Of a stretch of DNA of 36,889 nucleotides, positions 22,012-29,612 are shown piece by piece (position 1 is the stretch's first letter; each line of letters begins with the position of its first letter). The stretch lies in contig UQIY01000021.1 in the NCBI GenBank assembly GCA_900541195.1, positions 1 through 36,889 on the forward strand, given 5' to 3'. The position numbers and the translations under genes are program-made. The notes under the pieces are model-generated. The model saw only the letters and a program-made list of their open reading frames with translations. It did no database searches and was not told the DNA's origin. This DNA is from an uncultured Collinsella sp. (lineage in GTDB: Bacteria; Actinomycetota; Coriobacteriia; Coriobacteriales; Coriobacteriaceae).

Positions 22012-22431
22012 ATGAGCAAGATCGCAGTCGTCTACTGGAGCGGCACGGGCAACACCGAGGCCATGGCAAACCTCGTCGCCGAAGGCGCAACCGGTGCCGG
22101 CGCCGAGGCAGAGGTCATCTCCTGCGCCGACTTCTCTGCCGACAAGGCCGCCAGCTATGACGCCATTGCCTTCGGCTGCCCCGCCATGGGCTCCGAGGAG
22201 CTCGAGTACGATGAGTTCCAGCCTATGTGGGACGAAGTCAAGGAGACCCTCGGCGATAAGAAGGTCGTCCTCTTTGGCTCCTACTCGTGGGCCGAGGGCG
22301 AATGGATGGACAACTGGAAGGCGGACGCCGACGAGGCCGGCGTCAATGTCGTGGACTCCACCATCTGCTACGACGCGCCCGACGACGAGGGCGAGACCGC
22401 ATGCAAGGCCCTCGGAGCCGAGCTCGCCTAG
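22012..22431 (+). CDS. Flavodoxin
   Basis: The 139-residue short-chain flavodoxin has the FMN phosphate loop WSGTGNTEAMA (9-19), the 50s-loop region AFGCPAMGSEELEYDEFQPM with the expected acidic residues, and the 90s-loop FGSYSWAEGEWMDNW that stacks on the isoalloxazine. It is an electron carrier that can replace ferredoxin, typically when iron is scarce. AAAGGAAAACAT lies before the ATG. It is the last gene of the unit, ended by the terminator at 22491-22524. Confidence 0.93.
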   Translation: MSKIAVVYWSGTGNTEAMANLVAEGATGAGAEAEVISCADFSADKAASYDAIAFGCPAMGSEELEYDEFQPMWDEVKETLGDKKVVLFGSYSWAEGEWMDNWKADADEAGVNVVDSTICYDAPDDEGETACKALGAELA

Positions 22432-22486
22432 CGGCAATGAGCTCCGCCCGTAACGCGCTCTGCACCAAAACACATTCGCGTCCCAA

Positions 22487-22524
22487 CAAAAACGGGAGCC
22501 GGATCACATCCAGCTCCCGTTTTC
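22487..22524. terminator. Bidirectional terminator between flavodoxin and the ABC transporter
   Basis: A 9-bp stem AACGGGAGC/GCTCCCGTT (22491-22499 and 22513-22521), with GGAT/ATCC inside the loop, is followed by Ts on both strands (TTTTC rightward, TTTTTG leftward). It serves both converging transcripts. Confidence 0.85.
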
Positions 22525-22548
22525 TGCTATGTCAGTCATATAAAGCGA

Positions 22549-23301
22549 CTACGAGATATTGCCCAAGAACGCCTTGGTGCGTTCGCTCTTGGGATGGTCA
22601 AAGACCTCGCTCGGCGTGCCCTCTTCCACGATAACGCCGCCGTCCATAAAGACGACGCGATCGGCGACATCGCGGGCAAAGCCCATCTCGTGCGTCACCA
22701 CGATCATGGTCATACCGTCACGTGCAAGATCGCGCATGACGCCCAGAACGTCGCGAACCAGCTCGGGATCGAGCGCCGACGTGGCCTCGTCAAAGAGCAT
22801 GACGTGAGGGTTCATCGACAGGGCGCGGGCGATGGCAACGCGCTGCTGCTGGCCGCCCGAGAGCTGGCTCGGCATAAAGTCGATACGCTCGGCAAGGCCG
22901 ACCTTGGTCAGCTCCTCGATGGCGATCTTCTCGGCCTCTTCCTTACTGCGCTTGAGCACCTTTTGTTGCGCAAGCATGACGTTCTTTTTGACCGACAGGT
23001 GCGGGAACAGGTTGAACTGTTGAAAGACCATGCCCAGGTGCGTGCGCACTTTGTTAAGGTCGACGCCCTTGGCGCACACGTCCACGCCTTCAACGACAAT
23101 CGAGCCGCTTGTGGGCTCCTCAAGACGGTTAATGCAGCGAAGCATCGTCGACTTGCCCGAACCCGAAGGGCCCAGGACTACGACGACCTCACCCTTGCGC
23201 ACATCTAGATCGATGTCGCGCAGGACCACGTTATCGCCAAAGGCCTTCTGGAGATTCTTGATGCTGACGACGACCTCGTTCGAGTTATTGGTTTCGCTCA
23301 T
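22549..23301 (-). CDS. Polar amino-acid ABC transporter ATP-binding protein (GlnQ type)
   Basis: The 250-residue ATPase has Walker A GPSGSGKST (44-52), Q-loop VFQQFNLFPHLSV, signature LSGGQQQRVAIARAL, Walker B VMLFDEATSALDPE, and the H-loop VVTHEMGFARDVADRVVFMDGG. The TSG.I.V.G and FNLFPH wording is that of the GlnQ/HisP/ArtP subfamily. It powers import by the permease encoded 12 bases upstream and the lipoprotein further upstream. AAGGAGG precedes the ATG. Substrate is probably a polar amino acid; which one is not decidable here. Confidence 0.93.
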   Translation of the reverse strand: MSETNNSNEVVVSIKNLQKAFGDNVVLRDIDLDVRKGEVVVVLGPSGSGKSTMLRCINRLEEPTSGSIVVEGVDVCAKGVDLNKVRTHLGMVFQQFNLFPHLSVKKNVMLAQQKVLKRSKEEAEKIAIEELTKVGLAERIDFMPSQLSGGQQQRVAIARALSMNPHVMLFDEATSALDPELVRDVLGVMRDLARDGMTMIVVTHEMGFARDVADRVVFMDGGVIVEEGTPSEVFDHPKSERTKAFLGNIS

Positions 23302-23313
23302 GATAGAACCTCC

Positions 23314-24651
23314 TTACAGACCAGCGATATGGTCGGCGGGCGTCGCGACAACCTGTCCGGCGCTCTTGGTGGGACGCTTCTTTTTGGTTTCGGCCGTACC
23401 CAGCAGCCTCGCCTCGAGACCGCTCACCAAGCGCGCAAGCGGCAGGGTAATGACCAGATAGAACAGGGCGGCAACCACATACGGCGTAATGGAGCCCGTC
23501 GTTGCCACGATGGTGCGGGCGTTCATGACGATCTCGACCACGCCCACGGCGGCGAGCAGCGACGTATCCTTGTAGAGCAGGATAAACTCGCTGGTCAGCG
23601 TAGGCAGGACATTGCGGAACGTCTGCGGAATCATAACGTAGAGCAGCGTCTGGAAGGCATTCATGCCCAGCGAGCGAGCAGCCTCGTTTTGACCCTTGGG
23701 GATCGACTGAATACCGGCGCGGAAGATCTCGCACAGGTACGCAGACGAGTTCATGGCCATGACGATAACGCCCAAGGCGTAGTCGTCAACCTTGACACCG
23801 GCAAGCGGCAGGCCAAAGAACGCGATATAGATCTGCAGGAATGCCGGCGTGCCGCGGATGATATTCACGTAGATGCCGGCAAGGCAGCGCAAGATGCGCG
23901 ATTTGGAGATGCGCATGAGCGACAGGGCAAAGCCAAAGGGGATCGCCAGCGGAAACGCCACAAGCACGATCGAGAGCGACATAAGGAAGCCCTTAAAGAC
24001 GATCGGCAGACTCTGGACCAAAATGACCGGGTTCAAGAACAGGCGCAGGAACATATTGGAATTCCATGCCTCGACCCACGGCTGTTCCTTAAGATCGGCC
24101 AGGAAGTTGTCAAAGGCCGTCACGCCTTTGATCTCGACGGAAGGAATCTTGGAAATCTTCTTGGTCGAACCGTCGGCAAGCGTATAGGTTCCGCTAAAGG
24201 CCTCATCGCCGCCCTCGACGGGAAACGTCACGCCGTAAACCTCGACACGGAAAAAGCCGCCGGCAGGCGCCGTCTCGCCAAAGTCGATCTTGAGCGTCTG
24301 GCCGTCAGCCTTGCACGTGGGCTTCATGGGCGTACGATCCATGAGGTCCTCGCCCGAGAGCATCGTCAATCGCGTGTCATCGGTACCAAACGTCGTGCCG
24401 TCGACAAACGTCAGCGAAAGACCGCTCAGCTCCTCGTCGGCATCGGCCTGAACCTCCCAGGTAATGCGCGTCTCAGTGCCGCCGACCACAGCGCTGCCCG
24501 AACCGGTATTGGGACGCGCGGTGATCTTTGCGGTCTCGAGCGCCTGGGCGGTCGAAGGCGCGGCTGTCCCCGCGCACAACAAAGCGAGCGCCACAGCTAG
24601 GGCGCAGGCTAGTTTTTGGAGCATCGAGGGCAGCGGAAAACGCCGACCCAT
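23314..24651 (-). CDS. Amino-acid ABC permease with an N-terminal extracytoplasmic domain
   Basis: This 445-residue protein is about twice the usual length of a GlnP/HisM permease. Residues 11-37 form a signal-like hydrophobic segment; about 40-195 form a beta-rich extracytoplasmic domain (ARPNTGSGSAVVGGTETRITWEVQADAD, then FFRVEVYGVTFPVEGG). The permease domain follows with about five spans and the EAA loop NEAARSLGMNAFQTLLYVMIPQTFRNVLP. The extra domain does not look like a periplasmic binding protein and may be an immunoglobulin-like module near the docking face. ATG 24651 has AAGGGG close upstream. It is transcribed after the lipoprotein gene, past a terminator-like hairpin. Confidence 0.82.
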   Translation of the reverse strand: MGRRFPLPSMLQKLACALAVALALLCAGTAAPSTAQALETAKITARPNTGSGSAVVGGTETRITWEVQADADEELSGLSLTFVDGTTFGTDDTRLTMLSGEDLMDRTPMKPTCKADGQTLKIDFGETAPAGGFFRVEVYGVTFPVEGGDEAFSGTYTLADGSTKKISKIPSVEIKGVTAFDNFLADLKEQPWVEAWNSNMFLRLFLNPVILVQSLPIVFKGFLMSLSIVLVAFPLAIPFGFALSLMRISKSRILRCLAGIYVNIIRGTPAFLQIYIAFFGLPLAGVKVDDYALGVIVMAMNSSAYLCEIFRAGIQSIPKGQNEAARSLGMNAFQTLLYVMIPQTFRNVLPTLTSEFILLYKDTSLLAAVGVVEIVMNARTIVATTGSITPYVVAALFYLVITLPLARLVSGLEARLLGTAETKKKRPTKSAGQVVATPADHIAGL

Positions 24652-24738
24652 GGCCCCTTCGTTCAATCGAGACAAGGTGGCTCCTATCGTAGAAGTTGCC
24701 GGCAAAACGAGACGGAAACGCTCTCCGTCGAGAGAAGC

Positions 24739-24771
24739 GAAAAGGCCCTCTCCGCAAAACGGAAAGGGCCT
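24739..24771 (-). terminator. Attenuating terminator between binding-protein and permease genes
   Basis: On the minus strand a 12-bp stem (24743-24754 with 24760-24771) with a 5-base loop is followed by TTTTCGC, 20 bases after the lipoprotein stop. Partial termination here would give more binding protein than permease, which is common in ABC importers. Confidence 0.75.
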
Positions 24772-24791
24772 ACGCGCAATCAAGCATCTAT

Positions 24792-25652
24792 TTACTTGAT
24801 GTTGTACTTAGCCATGAGGGCGTCAACGGTACCGTCGTCGGTCAGGTCCTTGATGGCCTGGTTGATGTCGTTCTTGAGCTTGGTGTTGCCCTGGTTGATG
24901 GCGATGGCGTACTCCTCGCCGGTGCTAATCTGCTTGATGGTCTGGCAGGTGTTGAACTGCTCGGCGGTCAGCTGGCTGGCAACGGAGCGGTTGGTGACTA
25001 CGGCGTCGCCCTTATCGGACTGCAGGGCGCTGAAGCACTCGGTAGCGTCCTTGTAGGGGACGATCTTGGCCTTGGGGAAGTTCTCCTGGGCAAAGGCCTC
25101 GGCGGTCGAACCAGACTGGACGATGATCGTGGCGTCAGCATTGTTGAGCTTCTCGCTGTAGTTGTCGGCCGTGATGTCGGTGTTATCGACCTTGGTCACG
25201 ATAGCCTGATCGTCCATGTAGTAGGAATCGGAGAAAGTGACTTCCTTCTCACGCTCGGGCGTGTCGGTGATAGCCGCGATGGAGACGTCATATTTGGCGC
25301 CCGAAGCGACGCCCGGAACCAGCGTGTCAAAGTCATTGTTGACATACTCGACATCCAGGCCCAGCTTGTCGCCGATAGCCTTGATGAGCTCAAGGTCAAA
25401 GCCCTGATAATCGCCGTTGTCATCCTTGTACTCAAACGGAGCGTACTCGGCAGAGGTGCCGACGGTCAGCGTACCGTCCTTGACGAGCGCGTACTCCTTG
25501 GAACCGTCGACCTTCTCGACCTTAGCGTCGTCAGAGCTGCTGGAACTGGCATCAGAACCAGAGGTGGCGTTGGACGAGCCGCAGCCCGTCAGAGCGAGGG
25601 CGAGCGCCATAGCACCCGTGGCGGCAAATGCGCCAAGCTTCTTCAGCTTCAT
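24792..25652 (-). CDS. Amino-acid ABC transporter substrate-binding lipoprotein
   Basis: The 286-residue lipoprotein has a signal peptide MKLKKLGAFAATGAMALALA and lipobox LTGC (Cys24), followed by a Ser/Asp-rich tether (about 25-48). The family 3 solute-binding fold follows: LTVGTSAEYAPFEYKDDNGDYQGFDLELIKAIGDKLGLDVEYVN, SIAAITDTPEREKEVTFSDSYYMDDQAIV, the hinge IIVQSGSTAEAFAQENFP, and EEYAIAINQGNTKLKNDINQAI. It captures a polar amino acid at the outer membrane-facing surface of the cell membrane. The ATG at 25652 has AAGGAGACTGATT upstream. Confidence 0.92.
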   Translation of the reverse strand: MKLKKLGAFAATGAMALALALTGCGSSNATSGSDASSSSSDDAKVEKVDGSKEYALVKDGTLTVGTSAEYAPFEYKDDNGDYQGFDLELIKAIGDKLGLDVEYVNNDFDTLVPGVASGAKYDVSIAAITDTPEREKEVTFSDSYYMDDQAIVTKVDNTDITADNYSEKLNNADATIIVQSGSTAEAFAQENFPKAKIVPYKDATECFSALQSDKGDAVVTNRSVASQLTAEQFNTCQTIKQISTGEEYAIAINQGNTKLKNDINQAIKDLTDDGTVDALMAKYNIK

Positions 25653-25669
25653 AATCAGTCTCCTTCCAA

Positions 25670-25738
25670 AGACCCCACGTGATTCAGGGGTCTGCAAAAA
25701 CTGAGGGTTATTATGCACCCGCTTGGAAGAATCCGCAA
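25670..25738 (-). promoter_or_regulatory. Promoter and leader hairpin of the amino-acid ABC operon
   Basis: On the minus strand TTGCGG (complement of 25733-25738), 17 bases, CATAAT (complement of 25710-25715). Downstream in the leader, AGACCCC/GGGGTCT (25670-25693) forms a 7-bp stem with a 10-base loop, ending a few bases before the Shine-Dalgarno AAGGAG; it could modulate translation. Confidence 0.5.
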
Positions 25739-25799
25739 TTAGAAAACTGATTGAAACAAACCCATAACGTGAATGGAGCACTCCACTTTATGACAGTCA

Positions 25800-26666
25800 T
25801 CACTGCTGCAATGACCTTAACAATTTGATTTCAGCCGCATAACCTGCAAGTTCGTTCGGTGTCTCCAAAATGAATGGCAATGCGCGCAAGCGGCCATTCG
25901 ATACAATATTCTGCATAACCTGCATACCGCCGCCAAACTCTTCACTACCCAGGTAGCCCTTGCCGATACACTCGTGGCGATCCTTATGGGCGCCGCAGGG
26001 ATTCTTGGAGTCATTGATATGCACGGCGCGCAGGCGTTCGATACCCACCACACGATCGAACTCGTCAAGCACACCGTCAAGATCGTGGACGATGTCATAG
26101 CCGGCGTCATTCACATGGCAGGTGTCCAGGCAAACGCCCAACTTGGCCGACAGCTCGGGGCGCTTGTCGGCAACGCCCTCGATGATGAGCGCCAGCTCCT
26201 CAAAGCTGCGGCCCACCTCGGTGCCCTTGCCGGCCATGGTCTCGAGCAGCACCGTCGTCTGCTGCCCCTCAAACATCACCTGGCACAGGGTGTCGACGAT
26301 CATCTGAATGCCGGCGTCGGAGCCCTGCCCCACATGCGCACCGGGATGGAAGTTGTAGTAGTTGCCGGGCAGCGCCTCCATGCGCCGCAGGTCCTCTGCC
26401 ATGGCCTCCAGGGCAAACTCGCGCGCCCGCTCTTTGGCTGAGCAGGGGTTATAGGTATACGGGGCATGAGCCACGAGTGGGCCAAAATCATTTTGCGCCA
26501 TAAGCTCGCGCAGGGCGGCCACGTCATCCATGTCAAGATCTTTCGCCTTGCCGCCGCGCGGGTTGCGCGTAAAGAATGCAAAGGTATTGGCGCCAATTGA
26601 CAACGCCGTCTCTCCCATCGCCCGATAGCCCTTCGTCGTGGATAGATGACACCCGATCGTCAGCAT
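25800..26666 (-). CDS. nfo: Endonuclease IV (deoxyribonuclease IV)
   Basis: The 288-residue TIM-barrel AP endonuclease has the three-metal ligand pattern of Nfo: GCHLS (His), HAPYTYN (His), YNFHPGAHVG (His), VLLETMAGKGTEVG (Glu), GVCLDTCHVNDAGYD (Asp, His), VHINDSKNPCGAHKDRHECIGKG (Asp, His) and LETPNE (Glu). It cleaves 5' to abasic sites in base-excision repair. The ATG at 26666 has GGGGAG six bases upstream. Repeat copy 1 lies 17 bases before it, between it and the Gfo/Idh gene. Confidence 0.94.
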   Translation of the reverse strand: MLTIGCHLSTTKGYRAMGETALSIGANTFAFFTRNPRGGKAKDLDMDDVAALRELMAQNDFGPLVAHAPYTYNPCSAKERAREFALEAMAEDLRRMEALPGNYYNFHPGAHVGQGSDAGIQMIVDTLCQVMFEGQQTTVLLETMAGKGTEVGRSFEELALIIEGVADKRPELSAKLGVCLDTCHVNDAGYDIVHDLDGVLDEFDRVVGIERLRAVHINDSKNPCGAHKDRHECIGKGYLGSEEFGGGMQVMQNIVSNGRLRALPFILETPNELAGYAAEIKLLRSLQQ

Positions 26667-26683
26667 CCCCAGCTCCCCCTCAT

Positions 26684-26761
26684 CAGTTGCGGTGAAATAG
26701 TTCCTGTCGATGCCTTATTCTGCCGCAAACAGGAACTATTCCACCGCAAGTTATAAAAGGG
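26684..26761 (-). repeat. 78-bp hairpin repeat, copy 1
   Basis: Identical to 27871-27948 at 77 of 78 positions. The 20-base arms 26687-26706 (starts TTGCGGTG) and 26730-26749 (ends CACCGCAA) have one A-C mismatch on the plus strand that becomes U-G on the minus strand; the 23-base loop holds an extra CCGCAA able to compete with the right arm. The copy ends GTTATAAAAGGG. It occupies the space between nfo and the upstream Gfo/Idh gene. Confidence 0.9.
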
Positions 26762-26838
26762 GCATCAGAGATGCGGGGCACCAAGCACTACGGCTACGGG
26801 CGCCGGCGTCATGATCCCTCACGCGTCAGCGCCAGGTC

Positions 26839-27858
26839 CTAGAGGGCTAGACGGATTGCTTCGATAATACGCGCGCAGCGCTGTGTGGCGGCAAGGGGCA
26901 TGACGGGACTCTCGAGTTTCCCCGCCCGGATGAGCTGGGTCGCATGCTGGATTTCGCCGTAGAAATCATCGACCTCAAACGGGGCATTTATTTCGAGCAT
27001 TCGTCCGTCGGAGCACTTCACATGGGCGAGTTCGGGGCGATGAAGGCGCTCGATTTCCAACGAGCCCCGCTCGCAGGCAATCGTTAAGCGGCTTTCATAT
27101 GCTGCTTTGCCGTCGACCACCATATGAATGGGTATACCGCCGACACTCATATGGATCTCATCGGCCCAATCCACGCGGCCGCCCGATACGTCACGCCAGC
27201 GAACTTCACGGGACGAAACCTCGCACGCGCCCGCGAGCAAATCCTCAAACCAACCGACCGCATAGCAGCCCATGTCATATAGACAGCCACCCTGCAACGG
27301 GTCGAGCAGATAACTCGAAGGAGGCTCACCATAATCGAGTTTTTGCACGCTTTCAATCGAGACAATACGGCCGAGCTCGCCCGACGCAAGCAAGACCTTC
27401 ACGCGAGTATGCATCGGACAAAACCGATTTTTCATCGCCTCCATAAACGGCACACCGCACTCACGGGAAACGGAGGCGATCGCATGGGCCTCTTCTTCAT
27501 TCAAAACGGCCGGCTTTTCGCACAGCACGGCCTTTCCCGCGCGCAGTGCCCGACAGACCCAATGCGCATGCATGCCATGTGGAAGAGCCAAGTAGATTGC
27601 GTCGACATCGGGGTCGGCAATCAGCGCATCATAAGCCGCATCGCCGCTATCGTCAGCCGTGGCATAACTGTGCGCGGCATCAATCGAAAACGCTCGGCAA
27701 AATTCCTCGACATGTGCAGGAGTGCGGCCGGCCGCAGCCACCAGCCGTGCCCCGTCGACCTTCTTGAGCGACGATGCAAATCGATGAGAAATGCGTCCAG
27801 CGCCCAAAACGCCCCAACGAACCTCACGTAAATCATCACATGAATCCCGATGGCCCAC
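26839..27858 (-). CDS. Gfo/Idh/MocA-family NAD(P)-dependent oxidoreductase
   Basis: The 339-residue protein has the Rossmann motif WGVLGAGRISHRFASSL near residues 15-31, AAAGRTPAHVEEF, DVDAIYLALPHGMHAHWVCRALRAGKAVLCEKPAVLN with the catalytic-region EKP, and the C-terminal beta-sheet dimer domain. Family members oxidise or reduce sugars, inositols or related polyols; substrate is not evident. I chose the GTG at 27858 because AAGGGGG lies six bases upstream; an extension further upstream would run into repeat copy 2. The gene is bracketed by the two 78-bp repeats. Confidence 0.85.
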   Translation of the reverse strand: MGHRDSCDDLREVRWGVLGAGRISHRFASSLKKVDGARLVAAAGRTPAHVEEFCRAFSIDAAHSYATADDSGDAAYDALIADPDVDAIYLALPHGMHAHWVCRALRAGKAVLCEKPAVLNEEEAHAIASVSRECGVPFMEAMKNRFCPMHTRVKVLLASGELGRIVSIESVQKLDYGEPPSSYLLDPLQGGCLYDMGCYAVGWFEDLLAGACEVSSREVRWRDVSGGRVDWADEIHMSVGGIPIHMVVDGKAAYESRLTIACERGSLEIERLHRPELAHVKCSDGRMLEINAPFEVDDFYGEIQHATQLIRAGKLESPVMPLAATQRCARIIEAIRLAL

Positions 27859-27870
27859 GACAGCCCCCTT

Positions 27871-27948
27871 CAGTTGCGGTGAAATAGTTCCTGTCGATGC
27901 CTTATTCTGCCGCAAGCAGGAACTATTCCACCGCAAGTTATAAAAGGG
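27871..27948 (-). repeat. 78-bp hairpin repeat, copy 2
   Basis: Second copy of 26684-26761 with one substitution, in the same orientation, 1,187 bases away. It abuts the stop codon of the aldo/keto reductase gene (27949-27951) and ends 12 bases before the Gfo/Idh start, so on the mRNA it is an intercistronic hairpin. Confidence 0.9.
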
Positions 27949-29139
27949 TCACGAGGAGCGCGTTTTGCCGAAGGCCTTAAGCACCGCCGTCACGGGGCCA
28001 GGCTGAAAACGGCGGCGTACGTCGTCCAAGCGCCCGGGGATATCGATGTGCTGCGGGCAATGCCGCGCGCATTTGCCGCACTTGACGCAATTGCTCACCA
28101 GCTTGGGCTCGTTCGTCCGCACCGCGCTCGCCGTAAAGTATTGAGACAGCCCCGTAAACCAGCTGTGCGCATAGCTTGCGTTGTAGGCAGCAAAACACCC
28201 AGGGATATTGATGCCTTTAGGACACGGCATGCAATAGCCGCATCCCGTGCAGGGCACGCGATTCGATTTTTCAAACTCCCTCAGCACGCGTGCGATGGCA
28301 TCGAGCTGAGCAGCCGTCATCGAATCCGGCAGGGCCCGATCGGCCAACGCCGCGTTCTCATCCACTTGCGCGATATCGGTCATACCCGAAAGCAGCATCG
28401 TCACCTGAGGATGGTTCCACACCCACGAAAGCCCCCAGGCGGCCGGAGTGCGCAAATGCGGGTCACGGGCGCCATCGAGCACAGCGCGTGCCCGCGGCGG
28501 AAGTTTGCCCGCTAGACGACCGCCCAGCAGTGGCTCCATCACAAACACCGCAAGACCGCGCTCCGCAGCCGCCATGAGTCCTGCCGTTCCCGCTTGGTAA
28601 CGCTCGCCGGCATAGTTGTACTGGATCTGGCAAAAATCCCAGTCATATGCGTCAAGCACCGTCAGGAAATCCGCCGCGCTGCCGTGATACGAAAAACCAA
28701 TCTGGCGAATGCGCCCCGCCGCCTTTTGACGCGCGATCCAGTCCTCGATGCCCAACGCCACCACACGTTTCCACTGGGCGGGCGAGGTGATGTTGTGCAT
28801 AAGGTAATAGTCGATATGGTCAGTCCGCAGCCGACGCAGCTGTTCGTCAAAGAACCGGTCGAAATCCTCCGCGCAAGTACACGAAGCGTGCGGCAACTTA
28901 GTCGCCAGCAACACCCGGTCGCGCAGTCCCAAGCGCTCAAGCGAGGCGCCCACGCACACCTCGTTGCCGGGATAGAGAAACGCGGTATCCAGATAATTAA
29001 TCCCCTGCTCCACCGCACGGGAAATGATGGCATCGGCCGTCTTCGCATCGGGATGTCCCGGCGCACCGGGAAACCTCATGCAGCCCAGACCCAGAGCAGA
29101 TATTCGGTTACCACTTTTGGGGTCAACGCGGTATTGCAC
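27949..29139 (-). CDS. Aldo/keto reductase with C-terminal 4Fe-4S ferredoxin-like domain
   Basis: The 396-residue protein opens VQYRVDPKSGNRISALGLGCMRFPG. The AKR barrel has NYLDTAFLYPGNE (Asp, Tyr), LLATKLP (Lys) and DYYLMHNI (His) as the catalytic tetrad, then FSYHGSAADF and IQYNYAGE. The C-terminal part carries VPCTGCGYCMPCPKGINIP and SNCVKCGKCARHCPQHIDIP, two Cys clusters typical of the Fe-S aldo/keto reductases of anaerobes. It probably reduces a carbonyl with electrons from NAD(P)H or via the clusters; substrate is unknown. The GTG at 29139 follows AGGGAGGG and aligns with family N-termini, better than the ATG 18 bases upstream. Repeat copy 2 touches its stop codon. Confidence 0.88.
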   Translation of the reverse strand: MQYRVDPKSGNRISALGLGCMRFPGAPGHPDAKTADAIISRAVEQGINYLDTAFLYPGNEVCVGASLERLGLRDRVLLATKLPHASCTCAEDFDRFFDEQLRRLRTDHIDYYLMHNITSPAQWKRVVALGIEDWIARQKAAGRIRQIGFSYHGSAADFLTVLDAYDWDFCQIQYNYAGERYQAGTAGLMAAAERGLAVFVMEPLLGGRLAGKLPPRARAVLDGARDPHLRTPAAWGLSWVWNHPQVTMLLSGMTDIAQVDENAALADRALPDSMTAAQLDAIARVLREFEKSNRVPCTGCGYCMPCPKGINIPGCFAAYNASYAHSWFTGLSQYFTASAVRTNEPKLVSNCVKCGKCARHCPQHIDIPGRLDDVRRRFQPGPVTAVLKAFGKTRSS

Positions 29140-29301
29140 GGACCCTCCCTTCGCCATCAGCGCTCGGCAAGGCGAAACACAATGGTCACGCGGCCGAAAC
29201 ATCGTGGAATCGCAATCGAGAACGTATCGTAACGCAGCAGAAATCGAGCTGTCACGGCACCGCTTTAACATCAGCAAAAAGCCCGATGAAGGGAGGCGAG
29301 C

Positions 29302-29496
29302 GTGACCACACGTGAGGATGCCCACCCCTATCCCGGCGAGCAATACATCCTCTCGGTCGACCGCTATCAGATCGAGGTCATGGACCATCTGGACGAGCTT
29401 CCCGCCACAGGCGCCGTCATCTTCTGCACCTTCCCCAAGATGCGCGATGGCGTTGGATATCCCGCACGCGTTTTTGCCATCTGCCCCGCGGCATAA
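29302..29496 (+). CDS. Small protein of unknown function
   Basis: A 64-residue ORF starts GTG after GGGAGGCGAGC and ends CPAA. The sequence MTTREDAHPYPGEQYILSVD, then a stretch ending GYPARVFAI, shows no signal peptide or recognised motif. It is divergent from the aldo/keto reductase (162 bases between starts) and ends 73 bases before a strong terminator. I do not recognise it. The ribosome site and terminator argue that it is real. Confidence 0.55.
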   Translation: MTTREDAHPYPGEQYILSVDRYQIEVMDHLDELPATGAVIFCTFPKMRDGVGYPARVFAICPAA

Positions 29497-29568
29497 GTTC
29501 CCATGCGTTTGTTCTTCTAAATTCAGCCTCCGGTGCACGCTACACGCCCCAGCGGCATACAATCCATC

Positions 29569-29595
29569 AGGCGCCCCGCACGCGGGCGCCTTTTT
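29569..29595 (+). terminator. Terminator before the PanE-like gene
   Basis: The stem GGCGCCC/GGGCGCC extends with a one-base bulge (29570-29590) and is followed by TTTTT. The PanE-like start codon is only 18 bases further, so that gene either relies on read-through or has a promoter that overlaps this hairpin. Confidence 0.75.
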
Positions 29596-29612
29596 GTGAG
29601 GAGATGATCCAC

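Noticed and set aside
26684..27948. Transposon with the 78-bp repeats as terminal repeats carrying the Gfo/Idh gene
   Set aside because: The repeats are direct, not inverted, each is a self-contained hairpin, and no transposase lies between them; separate REP-like insertions are simpler.
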